Made by a program: the position numbers and the translations under genes. From contig JAYRYZ010000003.1 of NCBI GenBank assembly GCA_041916775.1, positions 147,422 through 211,421 on the forward strand: 64,000 bases of DNA, read 5' to 3'. This DNA comes from UBA2357 sp041916775 (GTDB lineage: Bacteria > Pseudomonadota > Gammaproteobacteria > Burkholderiales > Rhodocyclaceae). Position 1 is the first letter of the stretch. The number at the start of each line of letters is the position of its first letter. Shown here piece by piece: positions 1 to 9,607 of the stretch. The notes beneath the pieces are model-generated. The model saw only the letters and a program-made list of their open reading frames with translations, did no database searches and was not told the origin of the DNA.

Positions 1-225
1 GAGCGGATGGCCGTCTCGCTGTATCGAGAGGCGGTCACCCACCCGGACTTCACGTGCCGGCTTGGGGCGCACCCCGTTGAGGCGCACGTGCCCGGCATCC
101 ACGGCTTGCGTGGCAAGACTACGTGTCTTGTAGAAGCGCGCGGCCCACAACCATTTGTCGAGGCGGCACTGCGCGGTATCGTCATCTTCGGGTTGGGCAG
201 GTTTGCGCTGATTGTGTCGGCTCAT
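1..225 (-). CDS. hslR: Hsp15 (HslR) S4-domain RNA-binding heat-shock protein, partial
   Basis: The gene runs off the left edge; 75 codons from an ATG at 225 remain open to base 1. Near residue 18 the protein reads RLDKWLWAARFYKTRS, then AVDAGHVRLNGVRPKPAREV and VGDRLSI, which is the S4 RNA-binding fold of Hsp15. In E. coli Hsp15 binds stalled 50S subunits that carry nascent chain and tRNA and helps to recycle them. The basic C-terminal tail of the family lies outside the window. The ribosome-binding site is weak. It is divergent from galE, with about 105 bases between them. Confidence 0.85.
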   Translation of the reverse strand, partial: MSRHNQRKPAQPEDDDTAQCRLDKWLWAARFYKTRSLATQAVDAGHVRLNGVRPKPAREVRVGDRLSIQRDGHPL

Positions 226-330
226 GGCTGCTCGGAGAGAGGGGGCTGTGAGGCAGCATACGCGCGATGCATGCGTTGGGAAACTGTGGGATGATGTTGC
301 GCTTCGCATGGACTCGATCCGAGGTTTGGG

Positions 331-1353
331 ATGGCTTGCATTCTCGTTACGGGTGGCGCCGGCTACATCGGTTCGCACACCTGTCTTGCCTTGCTCGAGG
401 CGGGGCATGAGGTCGTGGTGGTCGACAACTTCTGCAATGGCAGCCGTGAGGCGCTGCGCCGAGTGGAGGCGATCAGCGGGCGTTCGTTGTGTGCTGTCCA
501 TGAGCTCGACATCCGTGATACTGCCAGGCTCGCGTCGGTGTTCGAGGCGCACGTCATCGACGTGGTGGTGCATTTTGCTGCACTCAAGGCGGTGGGTGAG
601 TCAGTGCAGCTGCCGCTGCAGTACTACGACAACAACGTGGGTGGCACGCTCGCCCTCGCCAGGGTGATGGGCGCTCACAACGTGACCAGGCTCGTCTTCA
701 GTTCTTCCGCAACCGTCTATGGTGATCCGGCAAGCGTGCCGATCTCGGAGGACTTCCCTACCAGTGCAACCAATCCCTACGGTTGGAGCAAGCTGATGAC
801 CGAACAGGTGCTGCGTGATCTGACGGTGTCGGATCCGGCATGGCGCGTGGTGTTGTTGCGCTACTTCAACCCGGTGGGGGCGCATGAGAGCGGTCAGATC
901 GGCGAGGATCCCCTTGGGACGCCCAACAATCTGATGCCGTACGTGAGCCAGGTCGCAGTCGGGCGACGTTCGTGTCTGCAGGTTTTCGGCAGCGACTACC
1001 CGACCGTGGATGGTTCAGGTGTGCGTGACTACATACACGTCGTTGATCTTGCTGCGGGACACGTACGGGCCGTTGAGCGCATCAATGCGCTCGACAGGTG
1101 TGAATGCATCAACCTCGGTACGGGGCGCGGATACAGTGTGCTGGAAGTGGTCGCGGCGTTCGAGCGCGCATGCGGACGGCCGATTCCTTACGAGCGTGTC
1201 GCGCGGCGTAGTGGCGACATCGCGGAATGCTGGGCGGACCCCGCACTTGCAGCGCGTCTGCTCGATTGGCGTGCCACGCGCGACCTGGATACGATGTGTC
1301 GCGACGCTTGGCACTGGCAGCGGCTCAACCCAAGGGGGTTCCCGCGCGATTGA
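331..1353 (+). CDS. galE: UDP-glucose 4-epimerase
   Basis: This is a 340-residue extended short-chain dehydrogenase that interconverts UDP-glucose and UDP-galactose in the cytoplasm for surface polysaccharide. The NAD-binding glycine motif GGAGYIG is at residues 8-14. The catalytic serine lies in SSSATVYG (about 124-131), and the YxxxK pair is Y150/K154 in YGWSK. The length is the usual one for GalE. The ATG at 331 is followed directly by the Rossmann strand, which supports the start. No other sugar-nucleotide gene is nearby. It converges with a small gene 18 bases downstream. Confidence 0.95.
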   Translation: MACILVTGGAGYIGSHTCLALLEAGHEVVVVDNFCNGSREALRRVEAISGRSLCAVHELDIRDTARLASVFEAHVIDVVVHFAALKAVGESVQLPLQYYDNNVGGTLALARVMGAHNVTRLVFSSSATVYGDPASVPISEDFPTSATNPYGWSKLMTEQVLRDLTVSDPAWRVVLLRYFNPVGAHESGQIGEDPLGTPNNLMPYVSQVAVGRRSCLQVFGSDYPTVDGSGVRDYIHVVDLAAGHVRAVERINALDRCECINLGTGRGYSVLEVVAAFERACGRPIPYERVARRSGDIAECWADPALAARLLDWRATRDLDTMCRDAWHWQRLNPRGFPRD

Positions 1354-1371
1354 GCTTGGGGTTTCGCGCGG

Positions 1372-1680
1372 TCACCAGGTCTGCTTGAGTCGATTCACAT
1401 ACTGCACGTCATGCGGCAGGATCTTCTGCATCGCTTCGAACTCGCGCATGAACATCTCGGTCGCGCGCTGCAGTGTCTCGGGCGTCAGGTGCGGGAGCTC
1501 GCTTTGCCGCGCAATGCTGCGTACGAGTTGCTCGACCGCGCGTTTGCGCAGCTTGGGGTCGGGCGAGAGATAGACACCCAACTCGGCCTGGATGAACATC
1601 TTCAGGAACGCCACGCGGCGCTCGACGCGATGCAGATAACGCCCTTCCGGTGTGTTTGGCGTACTCGGCGTGACGGTCAT
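1372..1680 (-). CDS. Conserved hypothetical small helical protein
   Basis: This predicted 102-residue soluble protein has no family that I recognise. It starts MTVTPSTPNTPEGRYLHRVE and then looks fully alpha-helical and rich in charge (RRVAFLKMFIQAELG, LRKRAVEQLVRSIARQ, ATEMFMREFEAM). No signal peptide or metal motif is visible. The ATG at 1680 was chosen because GAGGAG stands about 7 bases before it; an in-frame ATG at 1728 has no such site. It lies about 100 bases downstream of uvrA on the same strand and may be read with it. Confidence 0.7.
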   Translation of the reverse strand: MTVTPSTPNTPEGRYLHRVERRVAFLKMFIQAELGVYLSPDPKLRKRAVEQLVRSIARQSELPHLTPETLQRATEMFMREFEAMQKILPHDVQYVNRLKQTW

Positions 1681-1780
1681 GGTGGTTCTCCTCGCTTCCC
1701 GGTCATGGGTGTAACAATTTTGCCTCAAGCGTTGCCCGCGATGGGTAACACAAGGTTATCGACCCTCGTGACGATGAGCT

Positions 1781-4609
1781 TCAAGGGATACGCCCAAGCG
1801 TGCGCGCGAGATGTGCTCCGGTGTGGCCGAGGTTGGCGGCGGCCACCTGCTCCGGCGTACCGAAAGTGACGATCCTGCCACCGCCCGCACCCCCTTCTGG
1901 GCCGAGGTCCACGATCCAGTCGGCCGACTTGATCACGTCGAGGTTGTGCTCGATCACGACGATGGTATTGCCATGCTCGCGCAGGCGACCGAGTACGTCC
2001 AGCAGCAGCGCGATGTCGTGGAAGTGCAGGCCGGTGGTTGGCTCGTCGAGGATGTACAGCGTGCGGCCGGTGTCGCGCTTCGACAGCTCCAGCGCGAGCT
2101 TCACGCGCTGCGCCTCGCCCCCCGAAAGAGTGGTTGCACTCTGACCAAGACGGATGTAGCCCAGCCCGACCTCGCTCAGTGTCTCCAGCTTGCGCGCGAC
2201 GGTGGGTACCGCTCGGAAGAGGTTCAGTGCCTGCTCCACGGTCATCTCCAGCACCTCGCTGATGCTGTGCCCCTTGTAGCGGATCTCCAGCGTTTCGCGG
2301 TTGTAGCGCTTGCCGTGGCAGACGTCGCAGGGCACATACATGTCGGGCAGGAAGTGCATCTCGACCTTGATCATGCCGTCGCCCTGGCACGCCTCGCAGC
2401 GACCGCCCTTCACGTTGAAGGAGAAACGCCCCGCGTTGTAGCCGCGCGCGCGCGCTTCCGGCACACCCGCGAAGAGCTCGCGCATGGGCGTGAAGAGGCC
2501 GGTGTAGGTCGCCGGATTGGAGCGCGGCGTGCGGCCGATCGGCGCCTGATCGACGTTGATGACCTTGTCGAAGTGTTCCAGGCCCTCGATGCTGTCGAAA
2601 GGCGCGGCCTCGCTCGTCGAGCGATAGAAGTGGCTGGCCGCGGCGGCATGGAGCGTGTCGTTCACCAGTGTGGATTTGCCCGAACCCGAGACCCCGGTGA
2701 CGCAGGTGAATAGGCCTGCCGGGATCTCCAGGCACACATTGCGCAGGTTGTGGCCGCGACAGCCGGTAATCCGCAGCATGCGTGCCGGGTCCGGTTGGCG
2801 ACGCGTGGTGGGCACCGGGATGCTGCGCCGGCCGGAGAGATATGCGCCGGTCAGTGATGCCTCGCTGGCGATGATGTCGGCCGGCGTGCCGCGCGCGATG
2901 ATCTCGCCGCCGTGCTCCCCGGCGCCGGGGCCCATGTCGACCACGTAGTCGGCGCTGCGGATCGCGTCTTCGTCGTGTTCGACGACGATCACGGTGTTGC
3001 CGAGGTCGCGCAGCCGCGCGAGCGTCGCGAGCAGACGGTCGTTGTCACGCTGGTGCAGACCGATCGAGGGCTCGTCGAGCACGTACATCACGCCGGTGAG
3101 TCCGGATCCGATCTGGCTCGCAAGTCGGATACGCTGCGCCTCGCCGCCCGAGAGCGTGTCCGCGGAGCGGTCGAGCGACAGGTAGTCGAGCCCGACGTTG
3201 ATCAGGAAGCTCACGCGGTCGGCGATTTCCTTCACGATCTTGGCCGCCACCAGGCCGCGCTGGCCGGGCAGGTCGAGCCGGGCGAAGAAGTCGCGGCAGC
3301 TTGCGAGAGGCATGTGGCTCACCGCATGGATGGATTGCCCGCCCACGAGCACATTGCGCGCCTCGCGCCGCAGGCGCGTGCCCTGACAGATCGGGCAGGG
3401 CTGGTGCGCGCGGTACTTGGCGAGCTCCTCCCGCACCGCGGCCGAGTCGGTCTCGCGATAGCGCCGCTCCAGGTTGGGGATGATGCCCTCGAAGGGGTGC
3501 GACTTCGACACCGTTCGGCCGTTGTCGGAGATGTACAGGAAGGCGATGTTCTCGCGTCCCGAGCCGTGCAGGATCAGCTTGCGGTGCCGCTCGTCCAGCG
3601 CCGCAAAGGGCGTCTCGAGATCGAAGCCGCAGTGATTGGCGAGGCTCGCCAGCATCTGGAAGTAGAACTGGTTGCGCCTGTCCCAGCCGCGGATCGCGCC
3701 CGCAGCCAGCGAAAGCTCCGGATGTGCGACCACGCGCGCCGGGTCGAAGAAGTCCACATGGCCCAGCCCGTCGCACTTGGGGCAGGCGCCAGCCGGGTTG
3801 TTGAACGAGAACAACCTGGGCTCGAGCTCGGCGAGCGCGTAGCTGCATACCGGGCAGGCGTAGCGTGCAGAGAAGAGGTGCTCGGTGCCCGAGTCGATCT
3901 CCACCGCGAGCGCGCGGCCATCCGAGTGCGTGAGCGCGGTCTCGAAGGATTCGGCGATCCGCCCGCGTTGGTCGGCGCGCACCTTGAGGCGGTCCACGAC
4001 CACCTCGATGGTGTGACGGCGGCCCTTCTCCAGCGCGGGTGGGGTGTCCAGTTCGACGATCCGACCGTCGATGCGCACCCGCACGAAGCCTTGTGCGCGC
4101 AACTCGGCGAGGAGGTCGGCCTGCTCGCCCTTGCGGCCCGCGACCACTGGCGCCAGCACCATCAGGCGGGTGTCCTGGGGCAGTGCCAGCACGTGATCTA
4201 CCATCTGCGAGACCGTCTGCGCCTCCAGCGCGTGCTCCGGGTGGTCGGGGCAGTGTGGCGTGCCGGCGCGGGCATAGAGCAGGCGTAGGTAGTCGTGGAT
4301 CTCGGTGACCGTGCCCACGGTCGAGCGCGGGTTGTGACTGGTCGCTTTCTGCTCGATGGAGATGGCCGGCGACAGACCCTCGATCAGATCAACGTCCGGC
4401 TTCTCCATCAACTGCAGGAACTGTCGGGCGTAAGCCGACAGGGATTCCACGTAGCGGCGCTGGCCTTCGGCATAGAGCGTGTCGAACGCCAGCGATGACT
4501 TGCCCGAGCCCGACAGGCCGGTGATCACCGTCAGCTTGTTGCGTGGCAGGTCGAGGCTGATGTCGCGCAGGTTGTGCGTGCGTGCGCCGCGGATGCGAAT
4601 TTCGTCCAT
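1781..4609 (-). CDS. uvrA: Excinuclease ABC subunit A
   Basis: UvrA is the damage-sensing ATPase of nucleotide excision repair; a dimer loads UvrB onto damaged DNA. The 942-residue length is typical. There are two ABC ATPase halves: the first Walker A (GLSGSGKSS) is at residues 31-39 and the second (GVSGSGKST) at about 640. Each half has an LSGGEAQR signature and a DEP Walker B. Two zinc modules are visible, CPVC...CPKC in the first half and CEAC...CDVC in the second. The ATG at 4609 was preferred over one nine codons upstream because MDEIRIRGARTHNLR matches the family N-terminus. It is divergent from the MFS gene, and no LexA-type palindrome was found between them. Confidence 0.97.
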   Translation of the reverse strand: MDEIRIRGARTHNLRDISLDLPRNKLTVITGLSGSGKSSLAFDTLYAEGQRRYVESLSAYARQFLQLMEKPDVDLIEGLSPAISIEQKATSHNPRSTVGTVTEIHDYLRLLYARAGTPHCPDHPEHALEAQTVSQMVDHVLALPQDTRLMVLAPVVAGRKGEQADLLAELRAQGFVRVRIDGRIVELDTPPALEKGRRHTIEVVVDRLKVRADQRGRIAESFETALTHSDGRALAVEIDSGTEHLFSARYACPVCSYALAELEPRLFSFNNPAGACPKCDGLGHVDFFDPARVVAHPELSLAAGAIRGWDRRNQFYFQMLASLANHCGFDLETPFAALDERHRKLILHGSGRENIAFLYISDNGRTVSKSHPFEGIIPNLERRYRETDSAAVREELAKYRAHQPCPICQGTRLRREARNVLVGGQSIHAVSHMPLASCRDFFARLDLPGQRGLVAAKIVKEIADRVSFLINVGLDYLSLDRSADTLSGGEAQRIRLASQIGSGLTGVMYVLDEPSIGLHQRDNDRLLATLARLRDLGNTVIVVEHDEDAIRSADYVVDMGPGAGEHGGEIIARGTPADIIASEASLTGAYLSGRRSIPVPTTRRQPDPARMLRITGCRGHNLRNVCLEIPAGLFTCVTGVSGSGKSTLVNDTLHAAAASHFYRSTSEAAPFDSIEGLEHFDKVINVDQAPIGRTPRSNPATYTGLFTPMRELFAGVPEARARGYNAGRFSFNVKGGRCEACQGDGMIKVEMHFLPDMYVPCDVCHGKRYNRETLEIRYKGHSISEVLEMTVEQALNLFRAVPTVARKLETLSEVGLGYIRLGQSATTLSGGEAQRVKLALELSKRDTGRTLYILDEPTTGLHFHDIALLLDVLGRLREHGNTIVVIEHNLDVIKSADWIVDLGPEGGAGGGRIVTFGTPEQVAAANLGHTGAHLARTLGRIP

Positions 4610-4759
4610 CGGTTGCTGCTCCGGGTAACGCGCCACTATACCCAGATCGCTACCCGCGGACCAAGCCTTGCGCCGGTCCGCAAGACGGTGTCGGGGCGTG
4701 GGCAGGCTGCCGGGGGTGGTAGAATCCGCAGCACTTCAAACTGCAACGCCCTCTCCCCC

Positions 4760-5956
4760 ATGGAACATGATGCGATGACCGCCAGCGAGCGGCGGGCCGG
4801 CATGAGCCTTGCCGCGATTTTCGCGTTGCGGATGCTCGGCCTGTTTCTGATCCTGCCGGTCTTCTCGGTGCATGCGCGCGACTATGTCGGCGGCGACGAC
4901 CTCACCCTGGTCGGCATCGCGATCGGTGCCTACGGCCTGACCCAGGCGGTGCTGCAGATCCCCTTCGGCGTGGCGTCGGATCGCTTCGGGCGCAAGCCGG
5001 TGATCGTCGCCGGTCTCGTCCTGTTCATCCTCGGCAGCGTCATCGCGGCGCTCGCCGACAGCATCTACTGGGTGATATTCGGTCGCGTGGTGCAGGGGGC
5101 GGGGGCGATCTCCGCCGCGGTCACTGCACTTGCCGCGGATCTCACCCGCGACCAGCACCGCACCAAGATCATGGCGATGATCGGCTCCAGCATCGGCCTC
5201 GTGTTCGCGCTCTCCATGGTGGCGGCGCCGCTGCTGTACGGCTTGATCGGCATGGCGGGGCTATTCTGGCTCACCGGCGTGCTCGCGGTGCTCGCGATTC
5301 TGGTCGTGCTCCGTGTCGTGCCCGATGCCCCCCCGGTGCCGCGGCCCGCGCGCGGGCGGATGGGCGACGTGCTGCGCGATGGGCAACTCATGCGTCTCAA
5401 CTTCGGCGTGTTCTCGCTGCACCTCATCCAGACGACGATGTGGGTGCTCGTGCCGGGCGCACTCGCCAATGCCGCCGGCCTGCCGGTCGCAGAGCACTGG
5501 AAGGTGTACCTTCCCGCCGTGCTGATTTCCTTCGTCTTCATGGTGCCGGCGGTGATCATGGCCGAGCGGCGCGGATTGATGAAGCCGGTTTTCAATGCTG
5601 CTATCATTTTGCTGGTGCTCGTCCAGCTGGGGTTGTATCTCGCTTCGGGCAGTGTCTTTGCGCTGGGGTTGTGGCTGACGCTGTTCTTCATCGCGTTCAA
5701 CGTGCTCGAAGCCACCCAGCCCTCCTGGATCTCGCGCATCGCGCCGCCGGACGCCAAGGGCGCCGCGCTCGGCCTGTACAACACCCTGCAGTCGCTCGGG
5801 CTCTTCCTCGGCGGCATGCTGGGCGGCTATATCGGCCAGCGTGTCGGGCCGGAAGCGGTCAACCTCGTCTGCGGTCTGATCGCGTTGGCCTGGCTGGTGC
5901 TCGCGGCCTCGATGAACCCTCCGCCCCGTCGGGTCGTGCCCGCACCGGCGGTCTGA
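4760..5956 (+). CDS. Major facilitator superfamily transporter (YajR-like)
   Basis: This is a 398-residue inner-membrane protein with about 12 hydrophobic segments. MFS motif A (DRFGRKPV) lies between segments 2 and 3, and the helix carrying GRVVQGAGA follows. It resembles the YajR group of proton-driven exporters but ends after the last helix, without YajR's extra C-terminal cytoplasmic domain. The substrate is unknown. The start could be the ATG at 4760 or the one at 4775; neither has a good ribosome-binding site. A possible -10 (TAGAAT, 4720-4725) lies upstream. It sits between uvrA and ssb, 24 bases before ssb. Confidence 0.85.
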   Translation: MEHDAMTASERRAGMSLAAIFALRMLGLFLILPVFSVHARDYVGGDDLTLVGIAIGAYGLTQAVLQIPFGVASDRFGRKPVIVAGLVLFILGSVIAALADSIYWVIFGRVVQGAGAISAAVTALAADLTRDQHRTKIMAMIGSSIGLVFALSMVAAPLLYGLIGMAGLFWLTGVLAVLAILVVLRVVPDAPPVPRPARGRMGDVLRDGQLMRLNFGVFSLHLIQTTMWVLVPGALANAAGLPVAEHWKVYLPAVLISFVFMVPAVIMAERRGLMKPVFNAAIILLVLVQLGLYLASGSVFALGLWLTLFFIAFNVLEATQPSWISRIAPPDAKGAALGLYNTLQSLGLFLGGMLGGYIGQRVGPEAVNLVCGLIALAWLVLAASMNPPPRRVVPAPAV

Positions 5957-5980
5957 AACATTCACCTTTAGGAGAACGGG

Positions 5981-6475
5981 ATGGCATCCCTGAACAAGGT
6001 CATTCTCATCGGCAACCTCGGGCGCGATCCGGAAACCCGCTACGCGCCTTCCGGCGACGCGATCTGCAACCTCACCATCGCCACCACCGAGACGTGGAAG
6101 GACAAGACCACCGGCGAGCGTCGCGAAGCCACCGAATGGCATCGCGTGGTGTTCTTCGGTCGTCTTGCCGAGATTGCCGCGCAGTACCTGAAAAAGGGCA
6201 GCCAGGTCTACGTGGAGGGCCGGTTGCAGACGCGCAAGTGGCAGGACAAGGATGGCCAGGACCGCTACACCACCGAGATTCGCGCCGACGAGATGAAGAT
6301 GCTCGGCAGCCGTCAGGGCCAGGGCGGCGACGCTGCGATGGGACGGCAGGACAGCGGCGGCTACGACAGCGCCACGCCTTCACGTCCGCAGCAGCCATCG
6401 CAGCGCAAGCCGGACTCTCAGCCGCAGCCGCAGAGCAACAACTATGCGGACTTCGACGACGACATTCCCTTCTAG
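5981..6475 (+). CDS. ssb: Single-stranded DNA-binding protein
   Basis: This 164-residue protein has an N-terminal OB fold (about residues 1-110, opening MASLNKVILIGNLGRDPE). A Gly/Gln/Pro-rich disordered linker follows, ending in the acidic tip DFDDDIPF that binds DNA-repair partners. It coats single-stranded DNA during replication, recombination and repair. The start is supported by TTTAGGAG about 7 bases before the ATG. Its closeness to uvrA resembles the E. coli uvrA-ssb neighbourhood, but here an MFS gene lies between them. Confidence 0.97.
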   Translation: MASLNKVILIGNLGRDPETRYAPSGDAICNLTIATTETWKDKTTGERREATEWHRVVFFGRLAEIAAQYLKKGSQVYVEGRLQTRKWQDKDGQDRYTTEIRADEMKMLGSRQGQGGDAAMGRQDSGGYDSATPSRPQQPSQRKPDSQPQPQSNNYADFDDDIPF

Positions 6476-6531
6476 CACGCAGACACACAGGGAAAATCGG
6501 GTTGCTCGCGACCCACTGCTTCTGCCGCGGA

Positions 6532-7680
6532 TCAGCGATTGGCGAGTCCGTTTTGCATCCGTGACAGCGCCTCGTCCAGCGTTGCGCGGGTGCAGCCGAA
6601 GTTGAGCCGCACGAAGCCCGGCATGCCGAACGCGGCGCCGTCGGAGAGTCCGACGCCGTGCTGCTCGAAGTGTTCGATCGGGTTGGCGAGGCCTGCGTCG
6701 CGGCAGTCGATCCAGGCGAGGTAGGTCGCCTCGGGCGAAGTGGTGGTCAGGCCCGGCATGTTTGCCACGGCCTCCAGCACGCGTGCGCGGTTGCCGCGCA
6801 GGTATTCGAGCAGGGCGAGCCGCCAGGGGTTGGCGTCTCGGTAGGCGGCCTCGGTGGCGACCAGGCCGAGCACATTGGGGTGGCTCACCAGGCCGCGCAT
6901 GGCGCGCTGGTAGCTGCGCCGCAGGGCCGGGTCCGGGATGATCGCGAAGGCGCAGTAGAGCGCCGGGATGTTCCAGGTCTTGGATGGCGCCATCAAGGTG
7001 ATGGTGCGCCGGGCAACGGATTCGTCCAGCGCGGCGATCGGGATGTGCGGGCGCGCCTCGTCCAGCACCAGCCCGCAGTGAATCTCGTCCGAGCAGATGA
7101 CGAGATCGTGGCGCTCGGCGAGATCGGCGATCCAGCACAGTTCCTCGCGGTCGAACACGCGCCCGACCGGGTTGTGCGGGTTGCACAGCATCCACAGCTT
7201 TGTTCTCAGGGAGATCGCGGCCTCGGTGGCGGCGCGATCCCACTCCCAGCGCTTGTCCTGCAAGCGCAGCGTGGTGCTGACGAGCCGGCGGCGGTTGTTC
7301 GCCGGTGCCACCAGGAAAGGCGGATACACCGGCGTGGCGGTGAAGACCTCGTCGTCGTCCGACCCCACCGCGCGGCAGGCGACGTTGAAGCCGCACACCA
7401 TGCCGGGCAACCACACCAGCCAGGATGGATCGATGCGCCAGTCGTGGTCGCGGGCGATGCCTTCGATGACCGCTTCCACCAGTGACGGCCAGGGGTCGGT
7501 GTAGCCGAAGATCGGGTGCTGCAGGCGCTGTGCGATGGCGTCGATGATGACCTGTGGTGCGGCGAAATCCATGTCCGCGACCCACAGCGGCAGGATGTCG
7601 CGCCCGGCATATTTGCCCCATTTCTCACCGGGAACGGCGTCGCGCGGGTAGGGCTGCTCGAAGTCGAAGCTGTGGCTCAT
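6532..7680 (-). CDS. patB: PatB/MalY-type PLP-dependent C-S lyase
   Basis: This is a 382-residue fold-type I PLP enzyme of the MalY/PatB group. Members cleave the C-S bond of cystathionine or cysteine conjugates, giving thiol, pyruvate and ammonia. Family marks are LPLWVADMDFA near residue 30, CNPHNPVGR (cofactor-binding Asn) at about 165, SDEIHCGLV at about 200, and the Schiff-base lysine in APSKTWNIP at about 235. GGAGAG about 6 bases before the ATG at 7680 supports the start. It converges with ssb. Whether it makes homocysteine for methionine or degrades S-conjugates cannot be told from sequence. Confidence 0.87.
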   Translation of the reverse strand: MSHSFDFEQPYPRDAVPGEKWGKYAGRDILPLWVADMDFAAPQVIIDAIAQRLQHPIFGYTDPWPSLVEAVIEGIARDHDWRIDPSWLVWLPGMVCGFNVACRAVGSDDDEVFTATPVYPPFLVAPANNRRRLVSTTLRLQDKRWEWDRAATEAAISLRTKLWMLCNPHNPVGRVFDREELCWIADLAERHDLVICSDEIHCGLVLDEARPHIPIAALDESVARRTITLMAPSKTWNIPALYCAFAIIPDPALRRSYQRAMRGLVSHPNVLGLVATEAAYRDANPWRLALLEYLRGNRARVLEAVANMPGLTTTSPEATYLAWIDCRDAGLANPIEHFEQHGVGLSDGAAFGMPGFVRLNFGCTRATLDEALSRMQNGLANR

Positions 7681-7796
7681 CGGGTCTCTCCGGGGTTCGC
7701 GCCGAGTGTAACCCGATGTGCGGTGTCACGTCCCGGCAGCGTGCAAGCGGCTACAATGGCGCAAAAACACGGTCACACACGAGGGAGGAGACCAAC

Positions 7797-8762
7797 GTGG
7801 AAGGTGTTATCGCCCATCCGGACGGAATACTGGCGCTGGATTCGGGCTATTGCCGGGAGTCGCTCGCAGCGATTCATCTGGTGATGCATCAGGGACAGGC
7901 TGCGGTGGTGGATACCGGTACGAATGCGTCGGTGCCGCGCATCCTCGCGGCGCTGGGTGCGGCCGGCATCGCGCCGGAGCAGGTGCGCTGGGTGATGCTC
8001 ACCCATATCCATCTCGACCATGCGGGTGGCGCCGGCAGCTTGATGTGTGCGCTGCCGAATGCGCTGTTGCTGGTGCATCCGCGCGGTGCGCGCCACATGA
8101 TCGATCCGTCCCGCCTGTGGGACGCCACCGCTGCGGTCTATGGCGCGGAGCAGACCTTCGCGCTGTACGGGCGGCTTGCGCCGGTGCCGGCGGAGCGCAT
8201 CGTGATGGCCGAGGAGGGCCTGCGCATCGACATGAACGGGCGCCGCTTCACCGTGCTCGACACGCCAGGCCATGCGCGCCATCACATCTGCATCTGGGAC
8301 GAGACCGCGCGCGCGTTCTTCACCGGCGACACCTTCGGCCTGTCCTACCGTGAGCTGGATGTGAACGGCCGCGCCTCGGTGCTGCCGACGACGACCCCGT
8401 CCCAGTTCGACCCGGATGCGCTGCATGCCTCGATAGACCGCATGCTCGCCTTCCAGCCGGAGGCGATGTACCTCACCCACTACAGCCGCGTCACCGATGT
8501 GCCGCGCCTCGCGGCCGATCTGCACAGGCTCATCGACACCCAGGTGGCGGTGGCGCGCGCCGCGCGCGGCGACGGCGTCGCGCGCCATGTCGAGATCCTC
8601 GCCGGCCTCGAGCAGATCGTGCGCGAGGAGGCCGAGCGCCAGGGCTGGACGTTGTCGGAGGAGCGCCTGTTCGAGCTGCTGGGCATGGATCTCGAGCTCA
8701 ACGCGCAAGGGCTCGGCATCTGGCTGGACGAGAGTCGCGCGCGCACGCCGGAGATGGCTTGA
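7797..8762 (+). CDS. MBL-fold metallo-hydrolase
   Basis: This 321-residue metallo-beta-lactamase-fold hydrolase has the dinuclear metal motif THIHLDHAGG near residue 75. It also has TPGHARHH, FTGDTFG (bridging Asp) and a late THYSRV histidine. The start is a GTG at 7797, chosen because GGAGGAG stands 6 bases upstream and the fold begins directly after it. The C-terminal 90 residues are helical. The real substrate is unknown; glyoxalase II-like thioesterase or lactonase activities occur in the superfamily. It overlaps tcdA by 4 bases, so the two are likely translated together. Confidence 0.8.
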   Translation: MEGVIAHPDGILALDSGYCRESLAAIHLVMHQGQAAVVDTGTNASVPRILAALGAAGIAPEQVRWVMLTHIHLDHAGGAGSLMCALPNALLLVHPRGARHMIDPSRLWDATAAVYGAEQTFALYGRLAPVPAERIVMAEEGLRIDMNGRRFTVLDTPGHARHHICIWDETARAFFTGDTFGLSYRELDVNGRASVLPTTTPSQFDPDALHASIDRMLAFQPEAMYLTHYSRVTDVPRLAADLHRLIDTQVAVARAARGDGVARHVEILAGLEQIVREEAERQGWTLSEERLFELLGMDLELNAQGLGIWLDESRARTPEMA

Positions 8763-9547
8763 GCGCAGGCGACGTCGATCTGCAGCGCCGCTTCGGCGGG
8801 CTGGACAGGCTCTATGGCGATGGCGCGCTGGCCAGGCTCGGTGGCGCGCATGCCTGCGTGATCGGCATCGGCGGTGTCGGTTCATGGGCTGCGGAGGCGT
8901 TGGCGCGCAGCGGTGTCGGCGCGCTGACGCTGATCGACCTCGATCACGTCGCCGAATCCAACATCAACCGCCAGGTCCATGCGCTGGATGACACGCTCGG
9001 CCAGGCCAAGGTCGAGGCGATGGCGGCGCGCATCCGCGCGATCAACCCGCATGCGCGGCTCGCCCTCGTCGACGCCTTCATCGGGCCGGACAACGCGGCC
9101 ACATTGCTGCAGCCCGGAGACGGCAGCCGATTCGACGTCGTCATCGACGCGATCGACCAGGTGCGCGCCAAGGTCGCGGTTGCCGCGCTCTGCCACCGCG
9201 CGCGCATTCCGTTGGTGATCGCGGGTGGGGCGGGTGGCAAGCGCGATCCCGGGCGCCTGCAGCTCGCGGATCTGTCCTGTACCGCGCAGGATCCGCTGCT
9301 CGCCAGGATGAGGCGGGCGCTGCGCGCCGAGCACGGCTTCCCGCGCGATCCGCGGCGTCGCTTCGGTCTGAAGGCGGTGTATTCCGACGAGCCGGTGCGT
9401 TACCCTGAAGCCGCCTGCGATACACAACAGGCCTTGCAGGGCCTGGCCTGCGCGGGCTATGGTTCCAGCATGATGATGACCGCGGGCATGGGCCTGCGGC
9501 TCGCGGCCTGCGCGGTGGAGATCCTGCTCGCACAGCGTGCTTCCTAG
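8759..9547 (+). CDS. tcdA: tRNA threonylcarbamoyladenosine dehydratase (TcdA/CsdL, E1-like)
   Basis: This 262-residue ThiF/E1-like protein adenylates t6A37 of tRNA and cyclises it to ct6A. The nucleotide site is IGIGGVGSWAAEALARSG near residue 35, followed by LIDLDHVAESNINRQ, which carries the acidic and Arg residues typical of the E1 fold. IDQVRAKVAV and DEPVRYPE follow. The only fitting start is a TTG at 8759 that shares bases with the stop codon of the MBL gene (TTGA), so its translation likely depends on the upstream gene. A sulfur-carrier activating role is the other option, but no ThiS/MoaD gene is near. Confidence 0.85.
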   Translation: MSAGDVDLQRRFGGLDRLYGDGALARLGGAHACVIGIGGVGSWAAEALARSGVGALTLIDLDHVAESNINRQVHALDDTLGQAKVEAMAARIRAINPHARLALVDAFIGPDNAATLLQPGDGSRFDVVIDAIDQVRAKVAVAALCHRARIPLVIAGGAGGKRDPGRLQLADLSCTAQDPLLARMRRALRAEHGFPRDPRRRFGLKAVYSDEPVRYPEAACDTQQALQGLACAGYGSSMMMTAGMGLRLAACAVEILLAQRAS

Positions 9548-9607
9548 CGCGGCCGCCGAATGGCGCGCCCGCTTTTCGCGTCGGGCGGCTTCAACCGGGA
9601 GTTCCAG

